64,000 nt of DNA from CALJFL01 sp036961205 (GTDB taxonomy: Bacteria; Pseudomonadota; Gammaproteobacteria; Pseudomonadales; Halieaceae), in NCBI GenBank assembly GCA_036961205.1, contig JBALVI010000001.1:682001-746000 (forward strand), in the 5' to 3' direction. This document shows, one piece after another, positions 9,129 to 18,845 of this stretch. The position numbers and the translations under genes are program-made. A model generated the notes under the pieces. It was not told the origin of the DNA. It did no database searches and worked only from the letters and a program-made list of their open reading frames with translations. Within the stretch, counting starts at the first letter, position 1; every line of letters starts with the position of its first letter.

Positions 9129-10904
9129 ATGACTGCACAATTTGGTGAGAGGGTGGCAGAGCATCGACTGCACTTGCCCAGTCTGGCGAAAATGCTGAAT
9201 GTAGATGGTCGGCTTGGGGCAGAAGATCTGACCAGGCTCAGTAAGACCATCATAGGAGCGGTTCATCCGCTGGTCTATCTGGCAGAGCAAAGTCTGCCTG
9301 ACCCGTCCCGCGACGGCTTGGCGCTGGATATGGACCAGCTGCTGGCCTGGCTCAGTGCGCAGGTAGATCAGCAGGTCTACGAGATCGATCCCTTGAAAAT
9401 CAATGTCAGTGCCATCTCCGAAGTGATGTCAAAGGCCTTCGCCGAGCGTCATCAGATACTGGCGGTGGAGGTTAATGACGAAGAGATACTGATCGCCAGT
9501 TCCGAGCCCTATATTCGAGCTTGGGAATCAAACCTGCAGCACACCCTGCGCAAGCCCATCCGGCGAGTGTTGGCAGACCCGCGGGCCATCGCCAGGCACC
9601 GGGCAGAATTCTATACTATGGCAAGCTCGGTTCGCGGCGCCCATGGCTCAGGTCGTGGCGAGAGCGTTTCTGGGATCAGTAATCTGGAACAAATGCTTGA
9701 GCTGGGCTCGATGAAGGAGCCGGATGCCAATGACCAGCATATTGTCAGCATCGTCGATTGGTTGCTGCAATACGCTTTTGAGCAGCGGGCCAGCGACATC
9801 CATATTGAACCCCGGCGAGAAATTGGCCATGTGCGATTTCGGATCGACGGTGTTCTGCACAGTGTCTACGAGCTGCCGCAACAGGTGTGTTCGGCAGTTA
9901 CCAGTCGCATAAAAATACTCGGCCGCATGGATGTTGCGGAAAAGCGGCGGCCTCAGGATGGCCGGCTTAAAACTCGGGCCCCAGACGGCAATGAAGTGGA
10001 ATTGCGACTGGCAACCCTGCCCACCGCTTTCGGCGAAAAACTTGTAATGCGTATTTTCGATCCCGATGTGTTGCAAAAAAGCTTTCAGGAGTTGGGGCTG
10101 GCAGATGAGGATTTACAGCGCTGGGACGATATGACCTCAGCCGGAAATGGCATCGTGCTGGTCACAGGGCCTACCGGTTCTGGTAAGACGACGACACTGT
10201 ATTCAACACTGCGCCAATTGGCGACCTCGGAGGTCAATGTTTGCACTATCGAGGATCCCATCGAAATGGTGGAAGGCGCGTTTAACCAAATGCAGGTCAA
10301 TCACACCATTGATCTTGATTTCTCCTCCGGGGTTCGCGCACTCATGAGGCAAGACCCGGATATCATTATGGTGGGCGAGATCCGCGATTTGGAAACCGCC
10401 AATATGGCAGTGCAGGCGGCATTAACCGGACACCTCGTATTGTCGACGCTGCACACCAACGATTCACCCAGCTCAATATCGCGCATGCTCGAGCTGGGAG
10501 TGCCCGCCTATCTTATTAAGGCAACGGTTAGAGGCATTATGTCGCAGCGTCTGGTCCGTATTTTATGCCCGGCGTGTAAGACTTTCAGTCCACCCGATGT
10601 TGAAGCCTGGGAACAATTGACAACTCCCTGGAAGATTCCGGCGCCTGAGCAAATTGCTCAACCCGTGGGGTGTCGTGCCTGCCGGGATACCGGCTATATG
10701 GGCCGCATGGGTATTTACGAGGTGCTGGTAAACAGCCTGGCAGTGCAGGCTGAGATAACGCCGCAACTTGACACTGCGAAATTACGTGGAATCGCCATGG
10801 GCGAGGGCATGAAGACCCTACGCTTAAGTGGCGCCACTCGTGTGGCGCGCGGTGAAACGACCATCGAGGAAGTTATGCGTGTCGCCCCGGTGCTGGACGC
10901 CTGA
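9129..10904 (+). CDS. GspE/PilB-type secretion ATPase, orphan
   Basis: Hexameric traffic ATPase of the type II secretion / type IV pilus class, 591 residues. Walker A GPTGSGKTTT lies near residue 346, preceded by the Asp-box/His-box region (EDPIEMVEGAFNQMQVN) and VGEIRDLETA. A zinc-binding tetracysteine, CPAC (about 480) and CRAC (about 516), is present as in GspE and PilB. The N-terminal 150 residues resemble a T2SSE_N domain. ATG 9129 has GAGAAGG upstream. No secretin, pseudopilin or GspF gene is nearby, so its machine must be encoded elsewhere. The next gene, glnE, starts 48 bases later. Confidence 0.85.
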   Translation: MTAQFGERVAEHRLHLPSLAKMLNVDGRLGAEDLTRLSKTIIGAVHPLVYLAEQSLPDPSRDGLALDMDQLLAWLSAQVDQQVYEIDPLKINVSAISEVMSKAFAERHQILAVEVNDEEILIASSEPYIRAWESNLQHTLRKPIRRVLADPRAIARHRAEFYTMASSVRGAHGSGRGESVSGISNLEQMLELGSMKEPDANDQHIVSIVDWLLQYAFEQRASDIHIEPRREIGHVRFRIDGVLHSVYELPQQVCSAVTSRIKILGRMDVAEKRRPQDGRLKTRAPDGNEVELRLATLPTAFGEKLVMRIFDPDVLQKSFQELGLADEDLQRWDDMTSAGNGIVLVTGPTGSGKTTTLYSTLRQLATSEVNVCTIEDPIEMVEGAFNQMQVNHTIDLDFSSGVRALMRQDPDIIMVGEIRDLETANMAVQAALTGHLVLSTLHTNDSPSSISRMLELGVPAYLIKATVRGIMSQRLVRILCPACKTFSPPDVEAWEQLTTPWKIPAPEQIAQPVGCRACRDTGYMGRMGIYEVLVNSLAVQAEITPQLDTAKLRGIAMGEGMKTLRLSGATRVARGETTIEEVMRVAPVLDA

Positions 10905-10952
10905 CCCGGGCGATTTATCATATGCCATTAGCCTGAAGCCACTACTGAAAAC

Positions 10953-13847
10953 ATGTCGCTGATCACCGAGCAACTGCCTGAGTCACTCATCGAGGTGGCT
11001 AATAGCGCCTGGGATTCGCTCATCGAGCGAGCTTCCGATGCCAGTATCAGCCGACTTACAACAATGTTGCAGGACCGACCACTGAGCCAGCAACTTGCGC
11101 GTCTTCTCGCGACCAGTCCTTTTGTTGCGGATCTGTTGCGGCGCAAGCCGGAAATTCTGATCGATCTGGTAGACAGTGGTGAGTTGCACACCCGGCTCCC
11201 GGAGACTGTGTGGCGAGATCAGCTCATGGCGCGGATGAGCGAGGAAGATGCGGAGCTAGGTCCAGTGCTAAGACGATTTCGGCAGCGTCATATGCTACGC
11301 ATCGTCTGGCGTGATTTTTGTCGTCTCGCCGATACGCTGGAGACCGTGCGGGACACCTCGCTGTTGGCAGATGCCTGTATTGAGATCGCCCAGGTCCACA
11401 GTCAGATCGCGTTGGAGCGCCGTCACGGCAAACCCATTGGTGCTGAGTCAGGTGAGCTGCAAACCCTGATTGTATTGGCCATGGGCAAGTTGGGCGCGCA
11501 AGAGCTCAATGTGTCATCCGATATTGACTTGATTTTCGCTTACCCAGAGTCCGGACAAACCGATGGCAGCGAGCGCCCCCTGAGTAATGAAGAGTTTTTT
11601 ACTCGCCTCGGTCGCGCCATTATTGCCGCGCTGGATCCGGTGACTGCTGAGGGCTTTGTATTCCGTGTCGATATGCGCTTGCGACCGTATGGTGACAGTG
11701 GTGCGCTGGTGCACAATTTCAACGCGCTGGAAGAGTATTATCAAGATCAGGGCAGGGACTGGGAACGTTACGCACTGATTAAGGCGCGACCCGTTACCGG
11801 CGATAAGGAGCCGGCCGATTATTTGATGAGCGCTCTGCGGCCCTTTGTATACCGCCGCTATATTGATTTTGGCGTTATAGCCAGCCTGCGAGGCATGAAG
11901 GCGGGGATTAACGCGGAAGTAAGGCGCAGAGGACTGAACGAGGACGTCAAGCTCGGCCACGGTGGCATTCGCGAGGTTGAGTTTATCGCGCAGTGCTTTC
12001 AGTTGATTCGCGGTGGCCGTGACGCAGAGCTACAGCAACGGGAATTACTACCAGTACTGGCAGTCTGTAGGGAGCTGGGCTGTCTGCCCGAGGCTGCGGT
12101 TGAAGAGTTGATAGCAGCCTATTTATTCCTGCGCAATAGCGAGCATGCGATACAAGGCTATGCAGATAAACAAACTCAGGCCCTACCGATTGATACTCTA
12201 GCCCGCACCGCTATGGCTTTGGTTATGGGTTGTGCAGATTGGGGCGCTTTTTTGTTGCAACTTGAACAGCACAGGGCAAGGGTATCCAGCCATTTTGAAC
12301 AAATTATTGCTGCGCCAGAGGAGGACAGTCCGGGTAACCTGCTGCGTTGGGATGAGTCGCTAAGTACAGAAGATTTACTCGAGCTGGGTTTCAATCGTGC
12401 CCAGGCGTCACTGCAAGTAGTGAACGAGCTACATAACAGCCCGCGGGTTTTGACTTTGCAAACCGAGGGCCGCGAGCGACTGGACCAATTTATGCCCCAG
12501 CTGATCAGAGCCTGTGCCGACGTCGAGCATCCGGATCTTGCCCTGCAGCGAGTGTTGCCTCTGGTGGAGGCGGTGCTGAGGCGTAGCGCCTATTTGGCAC
12601 TGTTGCTGGAAAACCCTTCGGCTCTGACAGAGTTGGTGTCGCTGTGCCACGCCAGCCCCTGGATTTCAGAGCAGTTGGCGCGCAGCCCGGTATTACTCGA
12701 TGAATTACTCGATGGCGCCAGTCTCTATTCAGCACCGGATAAGGCATTACTCGATGCAGAACTGCGACCACAGGTCGCTCGCCTGCTACCCCATGACCTC
12801 GAAGCCCAGATGGACACGCTGCGTTACTTCAAGGCCGCACACGTGTTGCGTGTTGCTGCCAGCGAGTTGTCCGGGCGGCTGCCGCTGATGCAGGTCAGTG
12901 ATAAATTGACGTATATCGCTGAGGTGATTCTCGACCAGGTGTTGCGAGTTGCCTGGGCCGACCTGACGGCCAAGTATGGCGAACCGGCTAGAGCTAATTC
13001 AGATACTGGATTCGCAGTTTACGGTTTCGGTAAGCTGGGTGGTCTCGAGCTGGGCTATGGCTCCGACCTTGATCTGGTGTTTGTTTATAACGCTGCCGAG
13101 CAGGGCGTTACCAGCGGTGAGCGCGCTATCGATAATGTGGTGTTCTACACCCGCCTGGGACAGCGCATTATCCATATTTTGGATACCCGCATGGCGCTTG
13201 GCCAGCTGTATGAGGTAGATATGCGGCTGCGACCTTCAGGTGAATCCGGCATGCTGGTTATCACCACTAAAGGATTCGCAAAATATCAGCGTGAAGAGGC
13301 CTGGACCTGGGAGCATCAAGCGTTGGTCAGAGCGCGCTTTGTTGCCGGCGATCGTACCGTAGCGGATCAGGTCGATGCCGTTCGGCTAGAGGTGTTGGCA
13401 ACACCCCGTGATGCGGCGGAATTGGCTGGTGAGGTGCAATCTATGCGCAGGAGAATGCGAGAGCATCTACTGCCTGCGGATGCCGATGAAAAAAGAGAGT
13501 TTCACTTGAAGCAAGGTACCGGCGGTATTGTTGACCTTGAGTTTATGGTGCAGTACGCGGTACTGGCCTGGTCGTCGCGCTATCCTGAACTGGCCCAGTG
13601 GTCAGATAATGTGCGTATTCTGGAGGCGCTGGGCGAGGTCGGTCTGTTTAGCACAGAGGAGTCCGACACCCTTACCCAGGCATACCTGGCGTTCCGTTCC
13701 GCCTCCCATCAACTGGCCCTTCAGCAATTGCCCGGCACAGTGCCAGTGGAGCAATTCAGTGATTTTCGTGAGGCGGTCAGCGGCAAATGGCAACAGATGT
13801 TTGCTGGGTTCGAGGCAACATCTTCTACCGATGAAAACGAAACCTAG
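10953..13847 (+). CDS. glnE: Bifunctional glutamine synthetase adenylyltransferase/deadenylase
   Basis: Cytosolic enzyme that adenylylates glutamine synthetase when nitrogen is plentiful and deadenylylates it when nitrogen is scarce, in response to PII. Its 964 residues match the usual length of about 950. Two nucleotidyltransferase domains are evident: SSDIDLIF near residue 189 (deadenylylation half) and GSDLDLVF near residue 702 (adenylylation half). Each is followed by a linker with RLRPYGDSG or RLRPSGESG and later GGIREVEF or GGIVDLEF. The stop codon abuts the waaF start directly, so nitrogen control and LPS core genes share a transcript, an arrangement also known in Pseudomonas. Confidence 0.96.
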   Translation: MSLITEQLPESLIEVANSAWDSLIERASDASISRLTTMLQDRPLSQQLARLLATSPFVADLLRRKPEILIDLVDSGELHTRLPETVWRDQLMARMSEEDAELGPVLRRFRQRHMLRIVWRDFCRLADTLETVRDTSLLADACIEIAQVHSQIALERRHGKPIGAESGELQTLIVLAMGKLGAQELNVSSDIDLIFAYPESGQTDGSERPLSNEEFFTRLGRAIIAALDPVTAEGFVFRVDMRLRPYGDSGALVHNFNALEEYYQDQGRDWERYALIKARPVTGDKEPADYLMSALRPFVYRRYIDFGVIASLRGMKAGINAEVRRRGLNEDVKLGHGGIREVEFIAQCFQLIRGGRDAELQQRELLPVLAVCRELGCLPEAAVEELIAAYLFLRNSEHAIQGYADKQTQALPIDTLARTAMALVMGCADWGAFLLQLEQHRARVSSHFEQIIAAPEEDSPGNLLRWDESLSTEDLLELGFNRAQASLQVVNELHNSPRVLTLQTEGRERLDQFMPQLIRACADVEHPDLALQRVLPLVEAVLRRSAYLALLLENPSALTELVSLCHASPWISEQLARSPVLLDELLDGASLYSAPDKALLDAELRPQVARLLPHDLEAQMDTLRYFKAAHVLRVAASELSGRLPLMQVSDKLTYIAEVILDQVLRVAWADLTAKYGEPARANSDTGFAVYGFGKLGGLELGYGSDLDLVFVYNAAEQGVTSGERAIDNVVFYTRLGQRIIHILDTRMALGQLYEVDMRLRPSGESGMLVITTKGFAKYQREEAWTWEHQALVRARFVAGDRTVADQVDAVRLEVLATPRDAAELAGEVQSMRRRMREHLLPADADEKREFHLKQGTGGIVDLEFMVQYAVLAWSSRYPELAQWSDNVRILEALGEVGLFSTEESDTLTQAYLAFRSASHQLALQQLPGTVPVEQFSDFREAVSGKWQQMFAGFEATSSTDENET

Positions 13848-14918
13848 GTGGATAGCGTTTTGATAGAAAGCACGGCAGACAAAGTACTGATCGTGGGACC
13901 TTCATGGATTGGCGATATGGTGATGGCCCAGGCGCTGTTCATCCATTTAAAGCAGACCAGACCGGGAGTGGAGATCGACGTACTGGCGCCAGCCTGGAGC
14001 GACCCCCTGCTGGCACGCATGCCCGAAGTTAGTACCGCGATTAACAAACCTATTGGCCACGGTGAACTCGCATTGGGGCGTCGGCGAAAATTAGGACAGC
14101 AACTGCGGGCCTCCAATTATGACCAGGCTATTATTCTGCCCAACTCCATTAAATCGGCTTTGATACCCTTCCTGGCCAGAATCCCAAAGCGCACGGGTTG
14201 GCGTGGGGAGTATCGCTATGGCTTGCTTAACGATATGCGTCATCTTAATCCCGAAGTACTACCGTTGATGGTTCAACGATTTGTCGCCCTCGCCCAGGAT
14301 GGTAAGACAGAGCTGCCGGCAGTGTTGCCAAATCCGTCGTTGCTGGTGGATGCGGGTGTAGCGAAATTAGTGCGCGAAAAATTTGCGATGGCAGCAGATT
14401 TACCCGTGCTGGCGCTATGCCCAGGTGCTGAATTTGGTAGTGCGAAACGTTGGCCTGCTTCTTACTTTGCTGAATTGGCGAATGAATATCTTGCTCAAGG
14501 CTGGCAGGTCGCGCTGTTTGGTTCCGCCAAAGATGGCGCAGTAACTGAAGAAATTGTCAGCGCCTGCGGCGGCCATGAATACTGTTTTGACCTCGCCGGT
14601 AAAACATCTCTGGGGGAGGCGGTCGACTTGCTGTCTCTGGCGGATGCGGTAGTCAGCAATGACTCCGGACTTATGCACATTGCAGCCGCTCTGGATCGAC
14701 CCACGCTGGTGATATACGGCGCGACTTCGCCTGCGTTCACACCCCCGTTGACTGAGCGGTCGGCCATAGAGCTTAGTGATATTGACTGTGCGCCATGTTT
14801 TCAAAGGGAGTGTCCACTGCAACATCATCGTTGTATGCGCGATACACTGCCGGCCCAGGTAGCTGATAAACTTGCCGCCCTGTTAATAGCCAGTGATAAA
14901 GAGTCAGGAAATTTGTAG
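13848..14918 (+). CDS. waaF: LPS heptosyltransferase II
   Basis: GT9 enzyme at the inner face of the inner membrane, adding the second L-glycero-D-manno-heptose to the LPS inner core from ADP-heptose. The 356 residues start with VLIVGPSWIGDMVMAQALF, and the C-terminal half has LCPGAEFGSAKRWP and SNDSGLMHIAAAL, the ADP-heptose-binding signature. CAPCFQRECP near the end is typical of WaaF. GTG 13848 follows the glnE stop with no gap; TTG 13860 is an alternative. The stop overlaps the waaC start by one base. Confidence 0.92.
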   Translation: MDSVLIESTADKVLIVGPSWIGDMVMAQALFIHLKQTRPGVEIDVLAPAWSDPLLARMPEVSTAINKPIGHGELALGRRRKLGQQLRASNYDQAIILPNSIKSALIPFLARIPKRTGWRGEYRYGLLNDMRHLNPEVLPLMVQRFVALAQDGKTELPAVLPNPSLLVDAGVAKLVREKFAMAADLPVLALCPGAEFGSAKRWPASYFAELANEYLAQGWQVALFGSAKDGAVTEEIVSACGGHEYCFDLAGKTSLGEAVDLLSLADAVVSNDSGLMHIAAALDRPTLVIYGATSPAFTPPLTERSAIELSDIDCAPCFQRECPLQHHRCMRDTLPAQVADKLAALLIASDKESGNL

Positions 14919-15919
14919 TGCGGGTCTTAATAGTCAAAATGTCGTCTCTCGGGGATGTAATACATACTCTGCCGGCACTCAGTGATGCAACGCGGGCGGT
15001 GCCCGGGATACAGTTTGACTGGGTGGTTGAGGAAGCTTTTGCGGAAATTCCCCAATGGCATCCAGCGGTGGATAAAGTTATTCCTATTGCTTTGCGTCGT
15101 TGGCGCAAAAACCCCTTTCGGGACTTTCGCGGGCCCGAGTGGCGCGAGTTTCGGCAGACTCTGAAAAGCGGACACTACGACGCGGTCATTGATGCTCAGG
15201 GTCTGATCAAAAGTGCGACCGTGGCGAGGATGGTTAAGGCCCCGATTTTCGGCATGGACAAACATTCTGCCAGAGAGCGTTTGGCGACCCTCGCCTATCA
15301 CCACAAGACTTCGGTGTCGCGAGATTTGCACGCGGTAGAGCGTTCGCGCATGTTATTTGCGAAAGCCCTGGGGTATGCAGTGCCTGAAAATTCCGGCGAC
15401 TATGGCCTGAGAGAACACTTACACCCTAGCCGGGAGCAGCTCGCCCCCAGTCTGCTATTTTTCCACGGCACCGCCAGAGCTGAGAAGTTGTGGTCTGAGT
15501 CACGCTGGCTGGAGTTGTCCGAGCTGGTGGTCGCTGCCGGCTACGGAATTTGGTTACCCTGGGGTGATGAGGCCGAGCGAGCTCGGGCACAACGAATTGC
15601 CGCAGCATGTCCGCAGGCGCAGGTACTGCCCAAGCTGGACTTACGAGGCATGGCCAGTATGTTGTTCGAGGTGGACGGCGCGGTCGCCCTCGATACTGGT
15701 TTGGGGCATCTAGCCGCAGCTTTGGATGTGCCTGCGGTTTCACTTTACGGCCCCACTGACACCCGATTAATCGGCGCTTATGGCGACAACCAGATACATA
15801 TTCAATCGCCTTTGGGCACTGGAGAGTCTAGCGATCCGACCGCCATGATGAGCTCAATTACAGCGCCTATGGTATGGGATGCACTGCAGCCTCTGTTACC
15901 CGTCAGGGATAAATCGTGA
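14918..15919 (+). CDS. waaC: LPS heptosyltransferase I
   Basis: GT9 enzyme adding the first heptose to Kdo2-lipid A. It has 333 residues with N-terminal VKMSSLGDVIHTLPALSDA, the WaaC signature including the catalytic Asp region, and C-terminal ALDTGLGHLAAALDVP plus SLYGPTDTRLIG. It starts at GTG 14918, overlapping the waaF stop by one base, and ends with a 4-base GTGA overlap with waaG, so translation is tightly coupled along the core operon. Confidence 0.93.
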   Translation: MRVLIVKMSSLGDVIHTLPALSDATRAVPGIQFDWVVEEAFAEIPQWHPAVDKVIPIALRRWRKNPFRDFRGPEWREFRQTLKSGHYDAVIDAQGLIKSATVARMVKAPIFGMDKHSARERLATLAYHHKTSVSRDLHAVERSRMLFAKALGYAVPENSGDYGLREHLHPSREQLAPSLLFFHGTARAEKLWSESRWLELSELVVAAGYGIWLPWGDEAERARAQRIAAACPQAQVLPKLDLRGMASMLFEVDGAVALDTGLGHLAAALDVPAVSLYGPTDTRLIGAYGDNQIHIQSPLGTGESSDPTAMMSSITAPMVWDALQPLLPVRDKS

Positions 15920-17058
15920 AACTGGCTTTTCTACTCTACAAGTACTTTCCCTACGGCGGTATGCAGCGAGATTTTCGACGTTTTGTTGAGGAAGTTTTGG
16001 TGCTGGGGCATGAGTGCCGGGTGTATTACATCGAGTGGCAGGGAGAACAACTAGCGGGTGTCGATCTTCGCCGCGTACCAGTCCGTGCTCTGAGCAATCA
16101 CACCCGTAACGAGCGATATTATCACTGGGTTCAGCAAGATTTGGCTGCGGACCCGGTAGACGCTGTCGTCGGCTTTAACAAAATGCCCGGACTGGATATC
16201 TACTACGCCGCGGACTCCTGCTATCTCGATAAGGCCTTGCGAGAGCGGAACTGGTTATACCGCCGTGGATCACGCTTCCGGCATTTCGCTGCGTATGAGG
16301 AGGCGGTGTTCGGCGCCAGTAGTGATACCGAGATATTACTGATCTCACAAACCGAGCAGATCAAATTTGAACGTCTTTACCATACCGACAAGAGCCGACT
16401 GCATATGCTGCCTCCCGGGGTCTCCCGCGATCGAGCAGTAGTCCCCGACGCCCCACGTAGGCGGCAGCGCCTGCGGGACGAGCTAGGCATAGATGGTAAA
16501 GATTTCGCCATGCTTTTTGTCGGTTCCGGATTTATCAAGAAGGGCCTGGACCGCGCGATAATCGCCCTGGCCGAGTTGCAACAGGAACGCGCCGATGTGG
16601 TGTCTCGTCTGTTTGTTGTTGGTCAGGATAAGGCGCAGCGTTACAAACGGCTGGCCAGGCGTCTGGGGGTTGCAGACCATGTGGTGTTTCTCGGGGGCCG
16701 CGATGATATACCTGACCTGTTGTTTGCCGCCGATGCGCTGGTACACCCTGCGCTGGATGAGGCGGCGGGTATTGTTCTGTTAGAGGCTCTGGTTGCTGGC
16801 TTGCCGGTGGTGGTCACCGATATTTGTGGGTACGCCACGCATATCGCCGCGGCAGCAGCGGGCGTTGTGTTGAGTACGCCGTTCTCCCAAGAGGAGCTGA
16901 ACAAAGCCGTGTCACGTATGTTGGATGGATACTTCCGCGGCCAGTGTCGCGAGCGCGGACTCGAATATGCCAGCCGCGTCGATTTGTATTCAATGCATAA
17001 AACCGGCGCTGCGCTGATCGCACAATTTGCCGGCTCCCGCCTCGAGCAGTCGCAATGA
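15916..17058 (+). CDS. waaG: LPS core glycosyltransferase (WaaG-like, GT4)
   Basis: Retaining GT-B glycosyltransferase that adds the first outer-core hexose (glucose in E. coli, GalN in Pseudomonas) to heptose II. The 380 residues begin with LAFLLYKYFPYGGMQRDF, the WaaG N-terminus. The donor site has the EX7E-like segment HPALDEAAGIVLLEAL, and FVGSGFIKKGLDRAI is the basic phosphate-binding loop. GTG 15916 overlaps the waaC stop and the TGA stop overlaps the waaP start. The sugar transferred cannot be decided from the sequence. Confidence 0.9.
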   Translation: MKLAFLLYKYFPYGGMQRDFRRFVEEVLVLGHECRVYYIEWQGEQLAGVDLRRVPVRALSNHTRNERYYHWVQQDLAADPVDAVVGFNKMPGLDIYYAADSCYLDKALRERNWLYRRGSRFRHFAAYEEAVFGASSDTEILLISQTEQIKFERLYHTDKSRLHMLPPGVSRDRAVVPDAPRRRQRLRDELGIDGKDFAMLFVGSGFIKKGLDRAIIALAELQQERADVVSRLFVVGQDKAQRYKRLARRLGVADHVVFLGGRDDIPDLLFAADALVHPALDEAAGIVLLEALVAGLPVVVTDICGYATHIAAAAAGVVLSTPFSQEELNKAVSRMLDGYFRGQCRERGLEYASRVDLYSMHKTGAALIAQFAGSRLEQSQ

Positions 17059-17879
17059 AGGCGAGCTACTTACGTGAAGATCTGGAGAGCCAGATTGGTT
17101 CAGATAATTTGTTGGCCTGGGCAGAATCTATTGCCAGTCAGGTTCAGCCAGATGAAGTGTATCGCAACAAGGAGGGTCGCATTACCTTGCGCTTCGAGCA
17201 CCAGGGGCAGCCTTTCTTTTTGAAGTTGCACCGCGGGATAGGCTGGCGGGAAGTATTTAAGAATCTGCTGCAGTTGCGTCTTCCCATCATCAGTGCCCGC
17301 AATGAATACGAGGCAGTGCGCAGGCTCGAGAGCCTAGGCATCGATACACTGGCAATCGCGGCCTACAGTCTCCAGGGGATTAATCCAGCAGCCACTCACT
17401 CGATGCTGGTTACCGATGAACTCAGTGGCACCGTGAGCCTGGAAGATTATTGTAGGAACTGGTCTGGTTCACCCCCGCCCGCGTCGCTAAAGAGGCGATT
17501 GATAAACAAGCTGGCCGGCAGTGCCAGGGGTATGCACGGGGGTGGAATCAATCACCGTGATTTCTACCTCTGCCACTTTCATCTGGATCCCGACAGCCTG
17601 GAGTTGCCGCAGTTGCGTTGCCATCTAATCGATTTACACCGGGCGCAACTGCGAGAATCCACGCCCAGGCGTTGGCGTGTGAAGGACCTGGCCGGGTTGT
17701 ATTTTTCGGCAATGGACTGTGGCCTGTCGCGTCGCGATCTACTGCGATTTATCCACCAGTATTCAGATGGCGGTTTGCGGCAAGCGCTGGGGGTTGATCA
17801 AAGTCTTTGGCAAGAGGTTGAGCGGCGGGCGGTGAAGCTATATCGCAAGGAACACGGTAGTGAACCTCCTCAACTGTGA
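17055..17879 (+). CDS. waaP: LPS core heptose kinase WaaP/RfaP
   Basis: Kinase-fold protein of 274 residues that phosphorylates heptose I of the inner core; these phosphates carry the divalent cations that stabilise the outer membrane. Catalytic elements are NHRDFYLCHFH (catalytic Asp near residue 165) and LIDLHRAQ (metal-binding Asp near 191). FFLKLHRGIGWREV corresponds to the ATP-lysine strand. ATG 17055 overlaps the waaG stop by four bases. It is the last gene of the tightly coupled glnE-waaFCGP run; a 91-base gap follows. Confidence 0.93.
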   Translation: MKASYLREDLESQIGSDNLLAWAESIASQVQPDEVYRNKEGRITLRFEHQGQPFFLKLHRGIGWREVFKNLLQLRLPIISARNEYEAVRRLESLGIDTLAIAAYSLQGINPAATHSMLVTDELSGTVSLEDYCRNWSGSPPPASLKRRLINKLAGSARGMHGGGINHRDFYLCHFHLDPDSLELPQLRCHLIDLHRAQLRESTPRRWRVKDLAGLYFSAMDCGLSRRDLLRFIHQYSDGGLRQALGVDQSLWQEVERRAVKLYRKEHGSEPPQL

Positions 17880-17970
17880 ATGGGTGGATAACCAAATCGG
17901 GTGAACGCGTAAAACCTTTGAGCGCGAGAGCGAATAGTAAAAGCACTGCGGTGCGTGGAGACAATAGTTA

Positions 17971-18840
17971 ATGGGTGCGGCAAGCGAATTACAGGACGTG
18001 GGCTCAGTCAGCTGCGAACAACACTATCTGGACAGCGGTGTGTTTTACCGTCATTGGCCAGTATCTGGTTCTGAACAAAGCCAGGCGCGCCCGGTAATTC
18101 TTATGGTTCACGGCCTCGGTGAGCACAGCGGACGCTATGAAGATTTCGCTCGCTACTTCAATGGTGAGGGTGTGGCGGTGGTGGCTCCGGATCATCTTGG
18201 ACATGGGCACTCTCCGGGTGTGCGAGGCCACATCGATTCTTTTTCTGATTATCTTGCGTCGCTAGATGAACTACGTGGCAAGATTCGGGAATGGTACCCG
18301 CAGTCGCCCTGTTTTCTTGTGGGCCACAGTCTGGGTGGATTGATCGCAGTCCGCCATCTGATTGAGCGACAGGATGGGTTCGACGGAGCCGTGTTATCTG
18401 CTGCCGCGTTGCAAGTGGCGACGCCACCTTCGAAGCTTTCGCTAATCGTGATGCGTCTGCTTGCGGCCGTTAGGCCCACCCTTGGGGTGATGCAGCTCGA
18501 GGCCACTGAAATCAGTCGTGATCCTGGCGTAGTGCAACGGTATATGGATGACCCACTGGTTCACCACGGCAAGATTAGCGCTGGCTTGGTCAATAATTTG
18601 TTTAAAGCGATGGCAGAAGTCGAGGAGGGCAGCTCCAGAGTTAGTTTGCCTGTGCTTATCATGCATGGGGAGAAGGACGTTATGACATCGCCGGCCGGTT
18701 CTGTTGCGTTTCACGCTGCACTGGGCTCGGCAGACAAAACACTGAGTCTCTACCCTGGTTTGTTTCACGAAGTATTCAATGAGCCGGAGCGGTTGGAAGT
18801 TCTCGCTGAGTTGCGAGATTGGATTCGGGCCAGGACTTAA
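17971..18840 (+). CDS. Alpha/beta hydrolase, monoacylglycerol-lipase-like
   Basis: Serine hydrolase of 289 residues. Oxyanion motif is VHGLGEHSGRY, the nucleophile elbow GHSLGG, the acid lies in MHGEKDVMTSP and the histidine in YPGLFHEVF, the complete triad of the Hydrolase_4 / monoglyceride lipase group. No signal peptide is seen, so it is probably cytosolic or membrane-peripheral. It sits directly downstream of waaP in an envelope locus, where a lysophospholipid or acylglycerol substrate would make sense, but that is inference. Its stop lies five bases from the stop of the convergent kinase gene. Confidence 0.82.
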   Translation: MGAASELQDVGSVSCEQHYLDSGVFYRHWPVSGSEQSQARPVILMVHGLGEHSGRYEDFARYFNGEGVAVVAPDHLGHGHSPGVRGHIDSFSDYLASLDELRGKIREWYPQSPCFLVGHSLGGLIAVRHLIERQDGFDGAVLSAAALQVATPPSKLSLIVMRLLAAVRPTLGVMQLEATEISRDPGVVQRYMDDPLVHHGKISAGLVNNLFKAMAEVEEGSSRVSLPVLIMHGEKDVMTSPAGSVAFHAALGSADKTLSLYPGLFHEVFNEPERLEVLAELRDWIRART

Positions 18841-18845
18841 ACCCC

